This document shows, in pieces, positions 34,801 to 47,000 of a stretch of DNA of 64,000 bases (the first letter of the stretch is position 1; each line of letters starts with the position of its first letter). Origin of the DNA: Selaginella tamariscina. Its lineage: Eukaryota > Streptophyta > Lycopodiopsida > Selaginellales > Selaginellaceae. Location of the stretch: the NCBI GenBank assembly GCA_003024785.1, contig PUQB01000414.1, positions 124,001 through 188,000 on the forward strand, read 5' to 3'. Made by a program: the position numbers and the translations under genes. The notes beneath the pieces were generated by a model that saw only the letters and a program-made list of their open reading frames with translations, ran no database searches and was not told the origin of the DNA.

Positions 34801-37800
34801 TCTTACATTTAAGAACTTTCTTAAGTCATAAGAACTTTATATTAATATGTGAGTGTGGTTCAAATATATTTATAGTTTATATAATTAAGGTATAATGTAT
34901 GATAATAATTATCACATTGGGTCATTTTAATAAATCATACATTATCTCAAGTTAAATGTGTATGACCTCAACTGACTTTTCTAATTAGTTTAATAATACG
35001 AAAATGATACTTACATAATGAAAAATATAATATTTTTAATTACTATAATTTAAAAATATAATTAATGTTATAAATGTAATTGAAAGAGTTTTACGTATAA
35101 GAGTGTGTGAACTTAATTATGTAATTAAATATAAATGTTAAAGTGATGTGTTTAAGAAACTTGGTTATACCAAATCTTTATTTATATACATAAATATAAA
35201 ATTATTTATTACATCTTTTAGTTGTACATGTTTTTGTATTTAAATATTATAACACTAAAGATTCATAATTAAAAGAATACGAACCAAAATTTATAATAAA
35301 ATTTTAAAGAAATAAAAAGTATAAAGTGAGGTTTTATATTAAAATAAAATATATATGTAAAAATTTATGGACACACATATGTATGAGAGTGTGTGAACTT
35401 AATTATGTAATTAGATGTAAATGTTAAAGTGATGTGTTAAGAAACTTAGTTATATCAAATCTTTATATTTATGTACATAAATATCAAATTGTTTATTACA
35501 TCTTTTAATTATACATGCTCTTTGTAATTAAATATTATATACACATAAAGATTCATGTTATAAAGGAAACAAACTAAATTTATAATAAAACTTTAAAGGA
35601 ATAAGAAATTTAAAATGAGGTTTACATTAAAATAAAATATACATATGAACATAAAACTTTTAAAAAAGATCATCTAATTATGTTAAAGAACATATGTTAA
35701 TAAAATATTTAAATATTTTAAAGTGAATTTACGTCAGAATGAAAAAATATAAAATAAAATTATATTTATTATTCATATGTAATAATGTTTATGACAAGGT
35801 TATAAGTTTTTTAACTTGGTATTTCAATTTATTTTAAAAATGAATTTTTAAATTATATAACATTTTGCTTTAATATTGTAAAAGGTTAGTCTTAAAGACT
35901 TTCTTTATAATACATTAAACATATTTACATATGTTTTAAACTTTCATATTAATTTTAAAAAAATATAATTCATTAAATAAATAATATATTTTATTAACAA
36001 AATACACATGTTTACAAGGGATTATATTGATTGTAACATATTATAGCCCAAAGTGGTATTTATGTAACATTGTTTAAATATAACATTTCATAAAAATAAG
36101 AGATAAAGTTAAAGACAAAAATAAATTAATTATTCATTGGTAAATTATGTTTATTGAGTATAACATTTCATATAATAATAGTATTTTTGCAAATCCTTTA
36201 TATGTGTATACAATTTATATCATATATTTTATAAGAAATTTTCTTTTAAATAAGTCATTTGTGAAAAAAATATATAAAAATTTAGGACTAAAGTAAAAAA
36301 AATTGAAATAAACGAGCATATGAAATTCTTAAGAATTTTAAATACCTCTTATAATAGTTTTACTTGCATTATTATTTTTTTTTACTTTTATTTTTTTATT
36401 ACTTCATTATTTTCACCTTTATATTTGTATTACTTACTCAAGAATAAAAATAAAAAAAGACCTACATTTTAATAACGGGCAATAAATAAATAGTTCTTTT
36501 AAAAAAATTTGATTAATTCTTTATTTCCTTTTTTTTTCATACTCCTAACTAATAAAAAGAAAATATAAAATTTTAAAATTTCAATTACCTTTTGACACAA
36601 ATACAAATAAAAGAAATTATTAAAAACATGATGACCTTGTTTTAACTTAATTTTATAAAAAATGTATCAAAATAAAAAAAAAAAGAATTAAATATCTTAC
36701 AAAATGAAAAGTTTATAACCGTATTAATTATCATTACATTAACATTTAAGCACTATATTTTTAACTTCAATACATATGTAGTATCACACTTATAACTAAT
36801 CCTTCTTTTTTTGCATGTAATCGCTTATGCATTATTATATTTATTTATTTGCATTTTGAATCTTAATTTTACTTGCCTAATTTTAAAATGTATTAAAATT
36901 ATATATGTATATTTAATTTTTGTATTATTTTATAATAACGGACATTATAAAAAATGATGAATTAGATTATAAAAAACTTTTAACATTATTTTAATATCAC
37001 ATGAATTTAATAAAGAGAGAAAAATGAAGTATGTTAAAATTGTGATGATTATATACATTTATTAAACATACTTTATTATTAAACAATTCATATATTTCTT
37101 TGCTTTCAACTTTATCTTTGATAAATATAATTATTAAAAAAGAAATAAAAAAAATATAAAAGTAATTTTTTTCATTTATATTATTTTCTTAAGAGGCTAA
37201 GAGTTAAAAAATAAAGAAAATACATACTATTGTTTTTAATTCTATGTTAAGAACTTATATGTTGTATTTACTATAAACTTTTATTATGTATTTTACACTT
37301 TACTTATTTGATGAACAATAAAAAATATTAATTAAAATTAATTAAGCTTTTAAATCTTTATATTTAAGAACTTTCTTTAAGTCATAAGAACCTTATATTA
37401 ATATTTGAGTGGGTAAAAGATATTGATATGTTTTATAATTGAGGTACAATGTACTATAGTAATTATCACGTTGGGTCATTTTTTATAAATAATACATTAT
37501 TTCAAGTTAAATGTGTAGGACCTCGATCAACTCTTTTTTAATTAATTTAATAATATAAAAATGATACACTTAAATGAAAATATATAAAAAAAATTTATTA
37601 CTATAACTTAGAAATATAATTGATGTTTAAATGTAATTAAAAGAGTTTTTATGTACCAGAGTGTGAATTCAATAATGTAATTAAATGTACATGTTAAAGT
37701 GATGTGTTTAAAAAACTTAGTTGTAACAAATTTTTATAATTATGTACGTAAATATTAAGTTGTTTATTACATTTTTAATTGTACATGCTATTTGTATTTA

Positions 37801-37921
37801 AATATTATATACAAAAATTCATATACATAGAAATACAAATCAAAATTTATAATAAAATTTTAAAGGAATAAGCAATTTAAAGTGAGGTTTTATACTGAAT
37901 AAAATATACATGTAAAAGTCC
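30506..37921. other. 7.4-kb gene-free AT-rich block
   Basis: Composition is overwhelmingly A/T with long TA runs (about 31320-31360, 31815-31855) and A/T homopolymers. No open frame above 67 codons occurs and I recognise no gene. Its largest internal structure is a diverged duplication, listed separately. One less AT-rich patch at about 34318-34500 (CGCTTTCGGTAAGACTGTG...GGATACCGGTGAGAAGGATCC) is absent from the second copy and may be an inserted sequence fragment. Confidence 0.85.
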
Positions 37922-37922
37922 A
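32130..37922. repeat. Diverged large direct repeat: copy A ~32130-35370, copy B ~35688-37922, plus extra 270-bp unit at 35383
   Basis: Ordered matches run through both copies. AATTCATTAAATAAA...TATTAACAAA then GGATTATATTGATTG occur at about 32390-32455 and 35965-36035. TTTAAATATAACATTTCAT occurs at about 32491 and 36074. TTATGCATTATTA...ATTTATTTGCATTTTGAAT occurs at about 33967 and 36829. ATGTTAAAGTGATGTGTT occurs at 35137, 35418 and 37692. The terminal ~270-bp unit therefore exists three times. Copy B is about 1 kb shorter. Both are too decayed to reveal coding content. It could be an old LTR-like or satellite-like duplication. Confidence 0.75.
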
Positions 37923-39809
37923 TGGACAAGAAACTTATAACATCCACGACTGGAATGAAGCATATATTCCATTTGGGGCAACGATGCTTACACAATGTAA
38001 GAGCAGTAGAGGAAATCTCAAAGATGCGAGAAGAGGCGAAGAGAATAGCACCATTTGGAAGGCATTGGTTGCAGAGATTAAGAAATGCGGCACAACAAAG
38101 GACTTAGAACGAGGTAAAGTTTTGCATTCTAAGGCAATAGCAGATGGCTGCTACAACAACAGATATGTATCACACACTCTGATATCCATGTATGGGAAAT
38201 GCGGCAGCATGTGGGATGCACAGAATGTTTTCGACAACATGGTCCGGCACGATGTCGTTTCGTGGACGACTCTGATGCTTGGATACGTGGAGAATGGGGA
38301 GAGTTTACTAGCTTTAGACGCTTTCACCATAATGGACTGCGCACCGGACCGTATCACGTTTGTTGCTGCACTCAAGGCCTGTGCAAGCTTGGAGTCGGAC
38401 AAGAGTGTCCGTCTACAGAACGGGACGGCCGTTCATAAACTCAAGGCGTGTGCAAGCTTGGAGTCGGACAGGAGTGTCCGTCTACAGAATGGGACGGCCG
38501 TTCATAAACTTGCAAGAGAGAGGGGGCTTGAGAGAGATCCCCTCGTGGCAAACACACTGGTGTATATGTATTGCAGCTCCGGTAGCATGCGTGAGGCACA
38601 GAAGTGTTTCGATAGCATGGCGGAACACGATGTTGTGTCTTTTAACTCACTAATGCTCGGATACGTGGAGAACGGGGAGAGTTTGATGGCATTGGAGGTG
38701 TTTTGCAGCATGGATTGTGCACCCAACCATGTTACATTTACCGCTGCGTCAAGGCATGTGGTGCCTTAGCAGTGGAGAAGAAGACTTGTTTACAAAAGGG
38801 AATGCTTATTCATAGACAAGCCAGAGAGGCTGGGTTGGATAAACACATAGTTGTGGCAAACACACTCGTGGACATGTATGGCAAACTTGGTAGCATGTCT
38901 CACGCTTGCAATGTTTTTGAGAGCATGGCTCATCGCACAGTTGTCTCCTGGACAGCCTTGATACTTGGATATGTGGAAAATGGGGAAGGTTTTGTGGCTT
39001 TGGAGGTGTTCGCTAACATGGACTGTGCACCGAACAGTGTGACATATGTAGCTGCTCTAAAGGCATGTGCTAGTTTGGGTGCATTAGAAACTGGACAGGA
39101 CATCCATGACCAGCTCTGTGAGCTTGGATGGGAACAGGATGAAATAGTGGCGAACTCTTTGGTGGACTTTTATGCAAAATGCGGTGACATGACTACTGCT
39201 GAAGAGGTGTTTAAAAGCATGCGTTGTCGAGATATAGTCTCGTGGACTTCATTGCTTGGAGGATATGCTTTACTGGGTAACACATGTGAGGTGTTTACTG
39301 TGGTTAAGAGGATGCAGGACGCTGGTATGCAAATGGACAGTGTGACAATGCTGTTAATTCTTACGGCTTGTAATCATGCTGGTAATGTGGAAGAAGGGGA
39401 ATACTATTTCGAGTCCATGTCGAAATACGGTTCAAGTGCAACTCTTGAGCACTATACATGTATGGTGGACATGTTGGGAAGAGCCAACAGGTTGCAAGAG
39501 GCACTATCGCTTGTGAGAAGCATGCCCTTTGAAGCCAATAGTGGCATGTGGATGACTTTGTTAGGGGCGTGTGGGAAATGGAGTAATGTGGAGGTGGGTA
39601 AGGTTGCATTCCATGCATTAATCACTCTCAATGAGGACATGTTCGATGTCACAGCTGCCTATGTGTTGATGAGAAACATATATAGGAGGCTCGGCATGCA
39701 AGCCGAGGAAGAGCTTGTAGAGGGTGCAAGGAAGAAAGTGAACAGTTTGAAAGCACCAAGACAGACTTGGTTGCATGGTGTTGAGGGAAGGATATGTGTT
39801 TTGCACTAG
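37922..39809 (+). CDS. PPR protein (PLS type with E motif), intron-less, one main frame break
   Basis: The main frame opens at 37984 or upstream of it. The 37922 ATG lies in another frame and at the very edge of the preceding AT-rich repeat. PPR units are regular: RYVSHTLISMYGKCGSMWDA, DVVSWTTLMLGYVENGESL, VVANTLVDMYGKLGSMSHA, VVSWTALILGYVENGEGF, IVANSLVDFYAKCGDMTTA. The C terminus has the E motif (TCMVDMLGRANRLQEALSL, WMTLLGACGKWSNVEVG) and ends GRICVLH with stop at 39807-39809. No DYW domain. Such proteins bind organelle RNA and support editing. One frame break at about 38745 (GCTGCGTCAAGG) separates two otherwise perfect halves. A 69-bp in-frame tandem duplication lies at 38371-38508. Confidence 0.88.
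38371..38508 (+). repeat. In-frame 69-bp tandem duplication within the PPR gene
   Basis: CTCAAGGC(C/G)TGTGCAAGC through GGCCGTTCATAAA occurs at 38371 and again at 38440. The two units differ at only about three positions, adding 23 residues (LKACASLESD...TAVHK). The near identity implies a recent event. PPR units are normally about 31-36 residues, so the insert interrupts the repeat register. Confidence 0.95.
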
Positions 39810-40170
39810 GAGATAAGATAGAAAGGCAGGTGAATACCAAGCTAAAAGCACTCTTGAGCATTGATATGTGATCATATGAACTTATCTATGCTAGCATGCA
39901 TGTATATACAGACCTCATGTCATGTAACATGTATAATATTACATATAATACTATATAAAATGTATAATAACTTGCCTTCTGTTGATTGATTTAAAAAGTA
40001 TTGAAGTCTCAACCAGTTATACGAATATTTGTCTCTGTCAGATGCACACAAGTACACTTAGTAATAAAAACGGGTATGCATATATATTAATTATAACATA
40101 ATTCTATATATGTTTATAAACCAGAAAGAATATAACAGATAGAAGAAGAAAACATGGTCAAACCTGGCAG
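39810..40170. other. Convergent intergenic spacer
   Basis: AT-rich 3' flanks of the PPR gene (+) and the TPR-SET gene (-). No gene or structured element is seen. Confidence 0.6.
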
Positions 40171-42008
40171 TCACCTCTCATCCTTTGCAAGAGAGACGAC
40201 AATTTCTTCACACTCCTTTCCATCATCTAAACCACAGTAATTAGTATACACTATCTCCTATGTATGTGGATGTTCTAAGAAACCCCCACAAGAGAGAGAG
40301 AAGTGTGTGTGTGTGTGTGTGTGTGTGTTAGGGAGAGAGAGAGACGCACCTTGCATCCGCTTCAAGAGAGACTCCACGACTTCTTCACTCTGCCTTCCAT
40401 ACAAAGCCGTGACTTCATCCCTGAGCAGCTCGTCGGCTTCCTCACAATCTAAGACATCTAGATTCCTGTCACGAACCCTGACCATCATCATAAGTGTGCC
40501 GTCTACAGCAGGTGCAACTTCATGAAGCAATCTGAGCACCTTAAGTGGAGAAGGAAAACCCTCTAAACACTTTAACTTCTCAAAGTCACACTCTACATAT
40601 GCGCCCAGGAATCCCGCACGTAACAAATCCTTGTCCTTGGATGAAACCTCCAGTGTTTCAAGTACCTTCTCCACCTTACTCACAGTCTCATTAGCTGAGC
40701 CCTCCACATTCACCTGCTGTAATACTTCTTCATACTGCTGTTCAAGCTTGCACCTCCGACAGTTACAATAAAACTCCGACCACGACACGGCAGACTCTAT
40801 ATAGGAAAAACGTATCTCCTCTCCACTTTGTAACTCTTTAGCAGCACGTATAAACATGGCCTTACCCACGTCCGTCCGAGACACATTCGGCATACACGAG
40901 TGGTTAATAAAAGCCGGAAGTCCCCACAAGCCGGCCCACGTCTTGTTCCCGGACTCATCCGTACGTCCAAATCCAGCATGTCTTAATACTTTATTGATCA
41001 TCCTTAGCCGACCACGGACATCAAAGTCCTCTTCTTCGTCTTCTTCTCTCTCACTACCTTCCCAGCCTTGAAGACGTCCATATCCGGTACCTTCAGAAGC
41101 TCGTTTGTGTAGGGAAGTGTGTCAAGCTGAGCACAAGCTCTAGACGAGCCCATACATGCACGAACAACCTCTACTTTCAAGTCTGTCCCCACATCGTGAC
41201 CCTTCTGAGCATAAACTGCACCTATCGGATTTGAAACAAGGAGGAGCTCTCCTTTCTCCACGTGCCTCGTCACATAAAGTCCCCGTCCGTGTTCCCCAAC
41301 TCGGATCTCCACCGGACCAATGTAATCTGCACATTCTGGTGCATCCTCCGACTTCATCCCTCCCACAAGAAAGTCCGAGATATCGTAACTGCCTGACTTC
41401 TGCTGCTCTACCAGCATATTGCAATTTGCGAGAGCTCTCTCCACGTCCGTCTTGTCGGATGCAACTCGGAAAGCCGTCTTCAGGTTCTCCAGACGGGCTC
41501 ATACAGACCGAGACGATGGAGAGCTCTAGCCTTTATTACGAGGCTCTTTGCGTGTCCGGGATCGGCACGAAGAGCAATATCTGCTACCCTAACCGAGTCC
41601 TCAAGCAAACTCATCCTGAAATGTGTCTCGGAGAGCTTACACATTGTTTCTACATACTCACGGCTTGTCTTTTCGACCATTGTCATAGCCGAGGAGTAAT
41701 ACAATGCGGCAGTTGCATACTTACCACGGTCGAAGAGCTTGTCTGCGAGGATCCTGTGGTCGTTTGGTAGTCCTCGTTGCTTGTTCGGAAGCCGATCAGG
41801 AGAAACTCTGCTCTGGATGGGACCATTACAAGCGGGTGAAGCTCTTCCTGGTTGCTGTCCGAGATGAATGTGCACATTGGCTCTCGGATGAGTACTAATG
41901 CCCCTTTGCCCGGTATCCACATCTCTGCTTTTCCTGTAAGACCATTGTGTGTCTGTGCGTGGGTGCGTGCGTGTCTGTGTGTGTGTGTGAGAGAGAGATT
42001 GTATGACA

Positions 42009-42043
<35 letters not shown>

Positions 42044-42839
42044 TGCAGATAGAGCAACTATGCCGAGTATTATATATATGTTATGTAATAGTTTATCTGT
42101 TGTACACACATGCACCACACACATACACAGGTTATGGATATACAGTGAGACAATGCATATAACACATAGAGTTTATATGCTTTGCGTAAGTGTAACTTAT
42201 CTTGTCACACCAACACACATGCTTTCTGTGTTCATCACTATAGTAGATACATAACACGCACGCACGGACGACAACCCAAAGATGTGCACATACACACATG
42301 TGCTTCCTGTTTCGTCACACATCATATAAACTTTATAGCAGCAATCGGTATGGACTCATTGCAGATGCCCATTGTGGTTATATGCATGACAGTCATGAAA
42401 TGTACACACACAGATGTATATTATATTATATAACAACCTACCTGTTTGGCATTCTTGTGAATGCAAGCATGAATTTGGACAATGCAATGATCTCCATCTC
42501 TGTGGCAGTCCTCAATCACGTTAAAACACTGGTACCGACCTTAACAGGCTCCGCAGCGACTACACCAGTAATGCCCGCACGGCCGGGCATGAAATTGGGA
42601 AACATGAAGCTCTTCTTGTTTTGTTGCTGCTGGAAATCAGAGAGGAGCGACCTGGATGTGCAGAAATTGAAGATTTCTGTGCTTGTCTTGGAATTTGGGG
42701 ACGGCCATTCTATGCATTCGATTGCACTGCTGTTGTATTCAAGCAGCTTGCGTATCCTGTCGCGTGTCTCCAATGCAGACAATGCTGTCCTTACTAGAGT
42801 GCTGAAGGATCTTCGTGCTGCTCCGGGGCTTCTCGCCAT
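40171..42839 (-). CDS. TPR plus SET-domain protein (SMYD-like, At1g33400 type)
   Basis: Minus strand, starting MARSPGAARRSFSTLVRTAL at 42839. The first exon encodes about 107 residues (AGITGVVAAEPVKVGTSVLT at its end). A TPR segment follows at about 41790-41520 (LADKLFDRGKYATAALYYSS, DSVRVADIALRADPGHAKSL). The split SET domain has VRVGEHGRGLYVTR-type N-SET at 41320-41270 (read EIRVGEHGRGLYVTRHVEKG) and the catalytic core FINHSCMPNVSR (about 40905) with GEEIRFSYIES (about 40800). The Cys-rich post-SET is FYCNCRRCKLEQ (about 40760). The NHSC motif contacts S-adenosylmethionine, so protein-lysine methylation is the expected activity. Breaks at about 41505 and 41030 change frame without loss of homology. 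The last exon ends at 40171. Confidence 0.85.
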
Positions 42840-43330
42840 TGTACCCTAAACCCCAAACCCTAAACACACATTTCACTCATTTCTTAAATAAAATTTATAT
42901 TAAATTTATTATAATATATATATAAACTAAGATTCAATCAAGACATTCTTATATAAATACGCAAGTTCGAGTTATTATAATTTACATATTAAAGTAGTTT
43001 AACATGTCAAAATTTGATATTTGTTATATGTATATATATAATGTACGTGCATGTGTGTTAAAATAGAACTAAATTATGTTTACCTTTTGAAATTTTAATA
43101 TCAAAATATGTTAAGAAATAATAATCATATATTCTAAATTTAGATATACATAGTTAGAACTATATAGATATATATTATATATATAGAATTCAAACTATAT
43201 GTTTGTTTGTTATCATTTCTTATAAAATTTTATCATTATTCTATTTTAATAAAATTTAATAATTTAATTAAGACATCTTTAGCATATACTTTAAATATAA
43301 ATATTATTAATATCTTTGAAGGACTATACC
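42840..43330. other. AT-rich intergenic spacer
   Basis: Lies between two minus-strand genes, so it probably contains the promoter of the TPR-SET gene. No other feature is visible. TATATA runs occur at about 42920 and 43165-43185. Confidence 0.55.
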
Positions 43331-45246
43331 TCACCTGTTTAGAGCACATAATTTAGTTGTGTTAGAAAGAGTAACATATGCAGATGCTGCATGTTGCTCC
43401 ATCTTAACAACATGACTGGCAACACTTAAGCTACTTTGGGTACTATTACAGGCACCAAGAAGAGACATATAGCAAGCACCATCAAGCTCAACAGGTATGT
43501 TTTGTATTAACTCTTTGGCATCCTCAATCCTGCCAGCTCTACTGAGAAGATCCACAATGCAACCAAAATGCTTGCTTGTTCGCGAAACCCTCAAGTCCTG
43601 TTCCATTGAAGCAAACACCTGTAACCCTTCCTCGAGCAGCCCTCCATGATTACAGGCATGAAAGACACTCAAACAGGTGATATCATTTGGGTGCACACCA
43701 TATAATAACATTGTTCTAAAAACCTTCACCACCTCATCAAAATCCCTGTACTGGGCATTTGCTGCAATTATGGAGCTCCATGATGTTACATTCATTCCCA
43801 TATACATTTTGCTTTCAAAAACCATTCTTGCATTCTCTAAGCTCCCACATTTTGCATACATGTTAACCATTGATTTCTTAACATGTCGGAACCGTCGAAT
43901 CCCTCGGTGGAAACACGAACGTGAGCCTTCCTTGCTTCATCTAAGTCCCCGGATGAAGTGCATGCCTCCACAAGCCCGATATAAGTTAGCTCATTTGGCT
44001 TAATCCCTTCTAAATCCATCTTCTTGTAGTGTTTTAAAGCTTCTTTATATTGCCCGAATTGGGCATATGCAACAGCCATTGCGTTCCACGACACGAGATT
44101 TCTTGTATGCATCCTATTAAAGATCCCCATGGCATCCTCCAACCTCCCACATTTTCCATACATGTTGAGGAGTGCAGTTTCTACAAAAACCGAACCGGTA
44201 CGAGAACGGGCACGAACTCTCTTTTCCATTTCCAAGTGAACGAGTCTACCGGTTTCCAGATGTTGAGTTCCAGTGCAGCCACTCAAGAGACTCACAAAGG
44301 TGATTTCATTAGCTTGTACACCTTGTATACACATCTTTTTATATACATCCAACGCGCCCTGCAAATCCCCATTCTCGGTATTTGCAGTAATAATCGAGTT
44401 CCACGAGACGAGATTTGTTCTAGGTAGTTTCTCGAACACCATCTTTGCAAGATGGATACTCTTACATTTCCCATACATATTAATGATGGAATTCATTAAG
44501 AAGACTTCCGTATCCATTCCAGTTATAGCAGCCTGATAATGAACCCACTTGCCCAAGTTTAAGTTTCCTGCTTTGGAGCAAGCAGATAGAACAGCCACCA
44601 TGGTGACCGAGTCAGGCTTTACCCCTTCAAGTTGTATACTCCGAAACAAATGAAAAACGTCATTCGGTTCACCAAAATGATCGCAAGCCTCCATGAAAGT
44701 TGTCCACGAGATGATATCGGACTCTGGCATTCCACGGAGGACGTTCCACGCATCTCCGAACTGCTTGAACCTACAGTAAAGATTGATCAAGGCATTCCCT
44801 AAGGACACTTGCAAGTCGAGGAGACCATATTGTACAAGTCTCTCGTGCAGCTGCCTGCCTTTGTTCAGACTGCAAACACCCAGCAACGTCAAGAATGTAA
44901 CATGTGTAGGCTTGATCAGCGATTCCAGATCCATGTGATGAAAGAGCTCTAAAGCTTCTGTGTGATGCCCGTTCTGGGCATATGCTGCAATTGCCAGATT
45001 CCAAGTGTATGCATTCTTCTTGTTCACTTGATTGAATACCTCCCGTGCGTGAAGTGTGCTACCGCATTTTCCATACATTTGGATGAGGAGGTTTCCCATG
45101 TATGTACCATAGTTTGCACCACACGAGGAAACGAGACGAGCATGAGCTTTCTTTGCTGCCTCCAAGTCTTGCAATTCTCCACATCTCTTGAGAAGGATTG
45201 AGAAACTCTCTAAGTCCGTACAGTTCATTCTCGCTGAGATCGACAC
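43331..45246 (-). CDS. PPR protein (PLS type), intron-less, one frame break
   Basis: The minus-strand ORF begins MSISARMNCTDLESFSILLK at 45246. About a dozen PPR units follow, for example YMGNLLIQMYGKCGSTLHA, NAYTWNLAIAAYAQNGH, LVSWNSIITANTENGDL, VETALLNMYGKCGRLEDA and VTSWSSIIAANAQYRDF. The C-terminal region reads HFGCIVDLLSRAGRIEDAKE and YMSLLGACNSTQ, the start of an E motif, and ends ...NTTKLCALNR at 43331. No DYW domain. A single break at about 43870 (AAGAAATCAATGG) splits an otherwise continuous repeat pair (MLRN / MVNMYAKCGSLENA). Organelle RNA binding is the family role. The short E region may mean a truncated C terminus. Confidence 0.88.
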
Positions 45247-45315
45247 TGTAACAATGGCGATTTCTTCTATATATACACAAAAGAAATATAATCTAAAGGT
45301 GACTGAGAGTGCATT

Positions 45316-46455
45316 TCACTCATCAGCTCCACTGCTGTGTGCTACTGATGGAGAATCCCATCTGTCCAAATACTTCAAAGCATGACTCAATGCATCCAAG
45401 TTCAAAACGGCCTCAATATCTTCCTTCCTCTTGCTCAAATGACTGCAACACAAAAGAAACTTAACAACACACATACACACGAAGAGCAAATACATACTCT
45501 ATGTACACGCTCGCATTGTGTTCACCCTTCTTAGGCTTCTCCCCTCGTTTATGCATGTCCCTTATAAGTGCAATTGAATCCAAATGCCTCTGGTAGAACC
45601 GCTCTGAATTCTTCTTGTCATCTTTGATACTGCAACTCTAGTTATATAAGTTTTCATATGATAATGATTAACCACACACAATGAGAATACGTACTTCCTC
45701 CTTGTCATACGCTCTCTTTCTCTTGGAGAAGGTACTTCAGTGCTTACATTCCAAGCACCCCACATATCAGGCCTTGCAAAAAACCGACTAGGCCTGTGAA
45801 TCTAAAAGGTAACAATAATTAATAATCCAATTCTATAGCTATGCAGTATGATTATTAGTTATAGTACCTTGAACATCTTGGGTGGATCATCTGGTTTGGT
45901 CCCAAAAACACGGGGGTTCTTCTTGATCTTTGGAAGATACCAACACTGTAAAGCTCTGATCTTCGGATCAAATGCATTTGTCTCAATGGTACAAATGTTA
46001 TCGAGCTTCATGTGGGATACAGATCTCCCAAACTTCATGAAGTTCTTCTCAGGATTGGTATCCCATTTAAGCGGCCGCTTACCCAATGGATCCGCAGTAG
46101 ATTCGAGATCCACAAGATCGTGAATCTTCTTTGCCTACATAAGAAACCATTTACCTTAAACATCCGAATAACCCACCGCAAGAAAGTCCATAATAGCGAC
46201 TTGATCGACATATAAGAGACCATTTGCCCTGTTTATCGCTAAACATCCTTAAGAACTGACTTAATCTCCTGGGCATTTGAAAATTTCCATGAAACATGGG
46301 CATTTGCTTGTTGGGGACCAATGAAAATTGCAATTAAAGACCTGTGAAAAACTTATTACATGTTGTGGTGGTGATGGCATCACATGATCCTCACGATCGT
46401 AGTTCACAGGGTAGCCTATGCGGCCTGCTGTGGCAGCTCGCAAAGCGGGATGCAT
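45316..46455 (-). CDS. Five-exon gene for a 242-residue protein of unknown function
   Basis: Exons on the minus strand: 46360-46455, 45868-46134, 45695-45801, 45498-45629 and 45316-45442. They sum to 729 nt with an unbroken frame, which supports a live gene. It starts MHPALRAATAGRIGYPVNYD (an in-frame Met 48 nt upstream is also possible). Notable segments are KKIHDLVDLESTADPLGKRP, FGRSVSHMKLDNICTIETN, ALQCWYLPKIKKNP and FGTKPDDPPKMFKIHRPSRF, followed by a basic, charged C terminus (ERERMTRRK, HLSKRKEDIE). There is no signal peptide or membrane helix. The many conserved-looking aromatic and Pro residues suggest a structural adaptor. I do not recognise the family. Confidence 0.8.
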
Positions 46456-46503
46456 TGTTATTCTTCTGTCACCAAAAGCCGTAAGTAAGAACCCTAAATT
46501 CAA

Positions 46504-47000
46504 ATTCGAATTTACATGCCACGTGTCTAGACAGTTGCGACCGTTACTTTACAATTCCTTTATAATATATATGTATATGTGTGTGTGTTTCATTTTAACG
46601 AAAAATGTTATGTTTTAGTCTATATTCTTTATGAGAGAGAGATATATGTTATTTGCATCTAGCACACATAACATATACACATATACGTATAATAAATTAT
46701 AATAGTTCAAGCTTACCTACAATTAAAACTAAGAAAATTGTACTTTGAGATTAACTAAGAATTACATTAGTTGCATGCGTAGACGGTATATGCACGTACA
46801 TTATGTGATGCTCAGCGTTTACAAAATTTAAAATTTTAACTTATAAAATTTCCTACGACTTTGAAATAAAAAAGGAAATACAGAAATCCAGCCGTAAACT
46901 TCTTGTAATTAAAAAAGTTTATAAGTAAGATTTCCTAAAACTTGTGATTTTAAATGGTCCCTTTTTACATAAGATGCTTAGCATACTTCCCATAAGATTT
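46504..47000. other. Intergenic, AT-rich
   Basis: 5' flank of the five-exon gene and 3' flank of the hAT remnant. There is a short TG run at 46577-46587. No gene or clear terminal repeat of the transposon is visible. Confidence 0.5.

Noticed and set aside
30506..37921. AT-rich block as an organelle DNA insertion
   Set aside because: No organelle genes, tRNAs or rRNA segments are recognisable.
37922..38107. 61-codon ORF at the PPR start
   Set aside because: It is out of frame with the PPR repeats; the repeats are in the frame opening near 37984.
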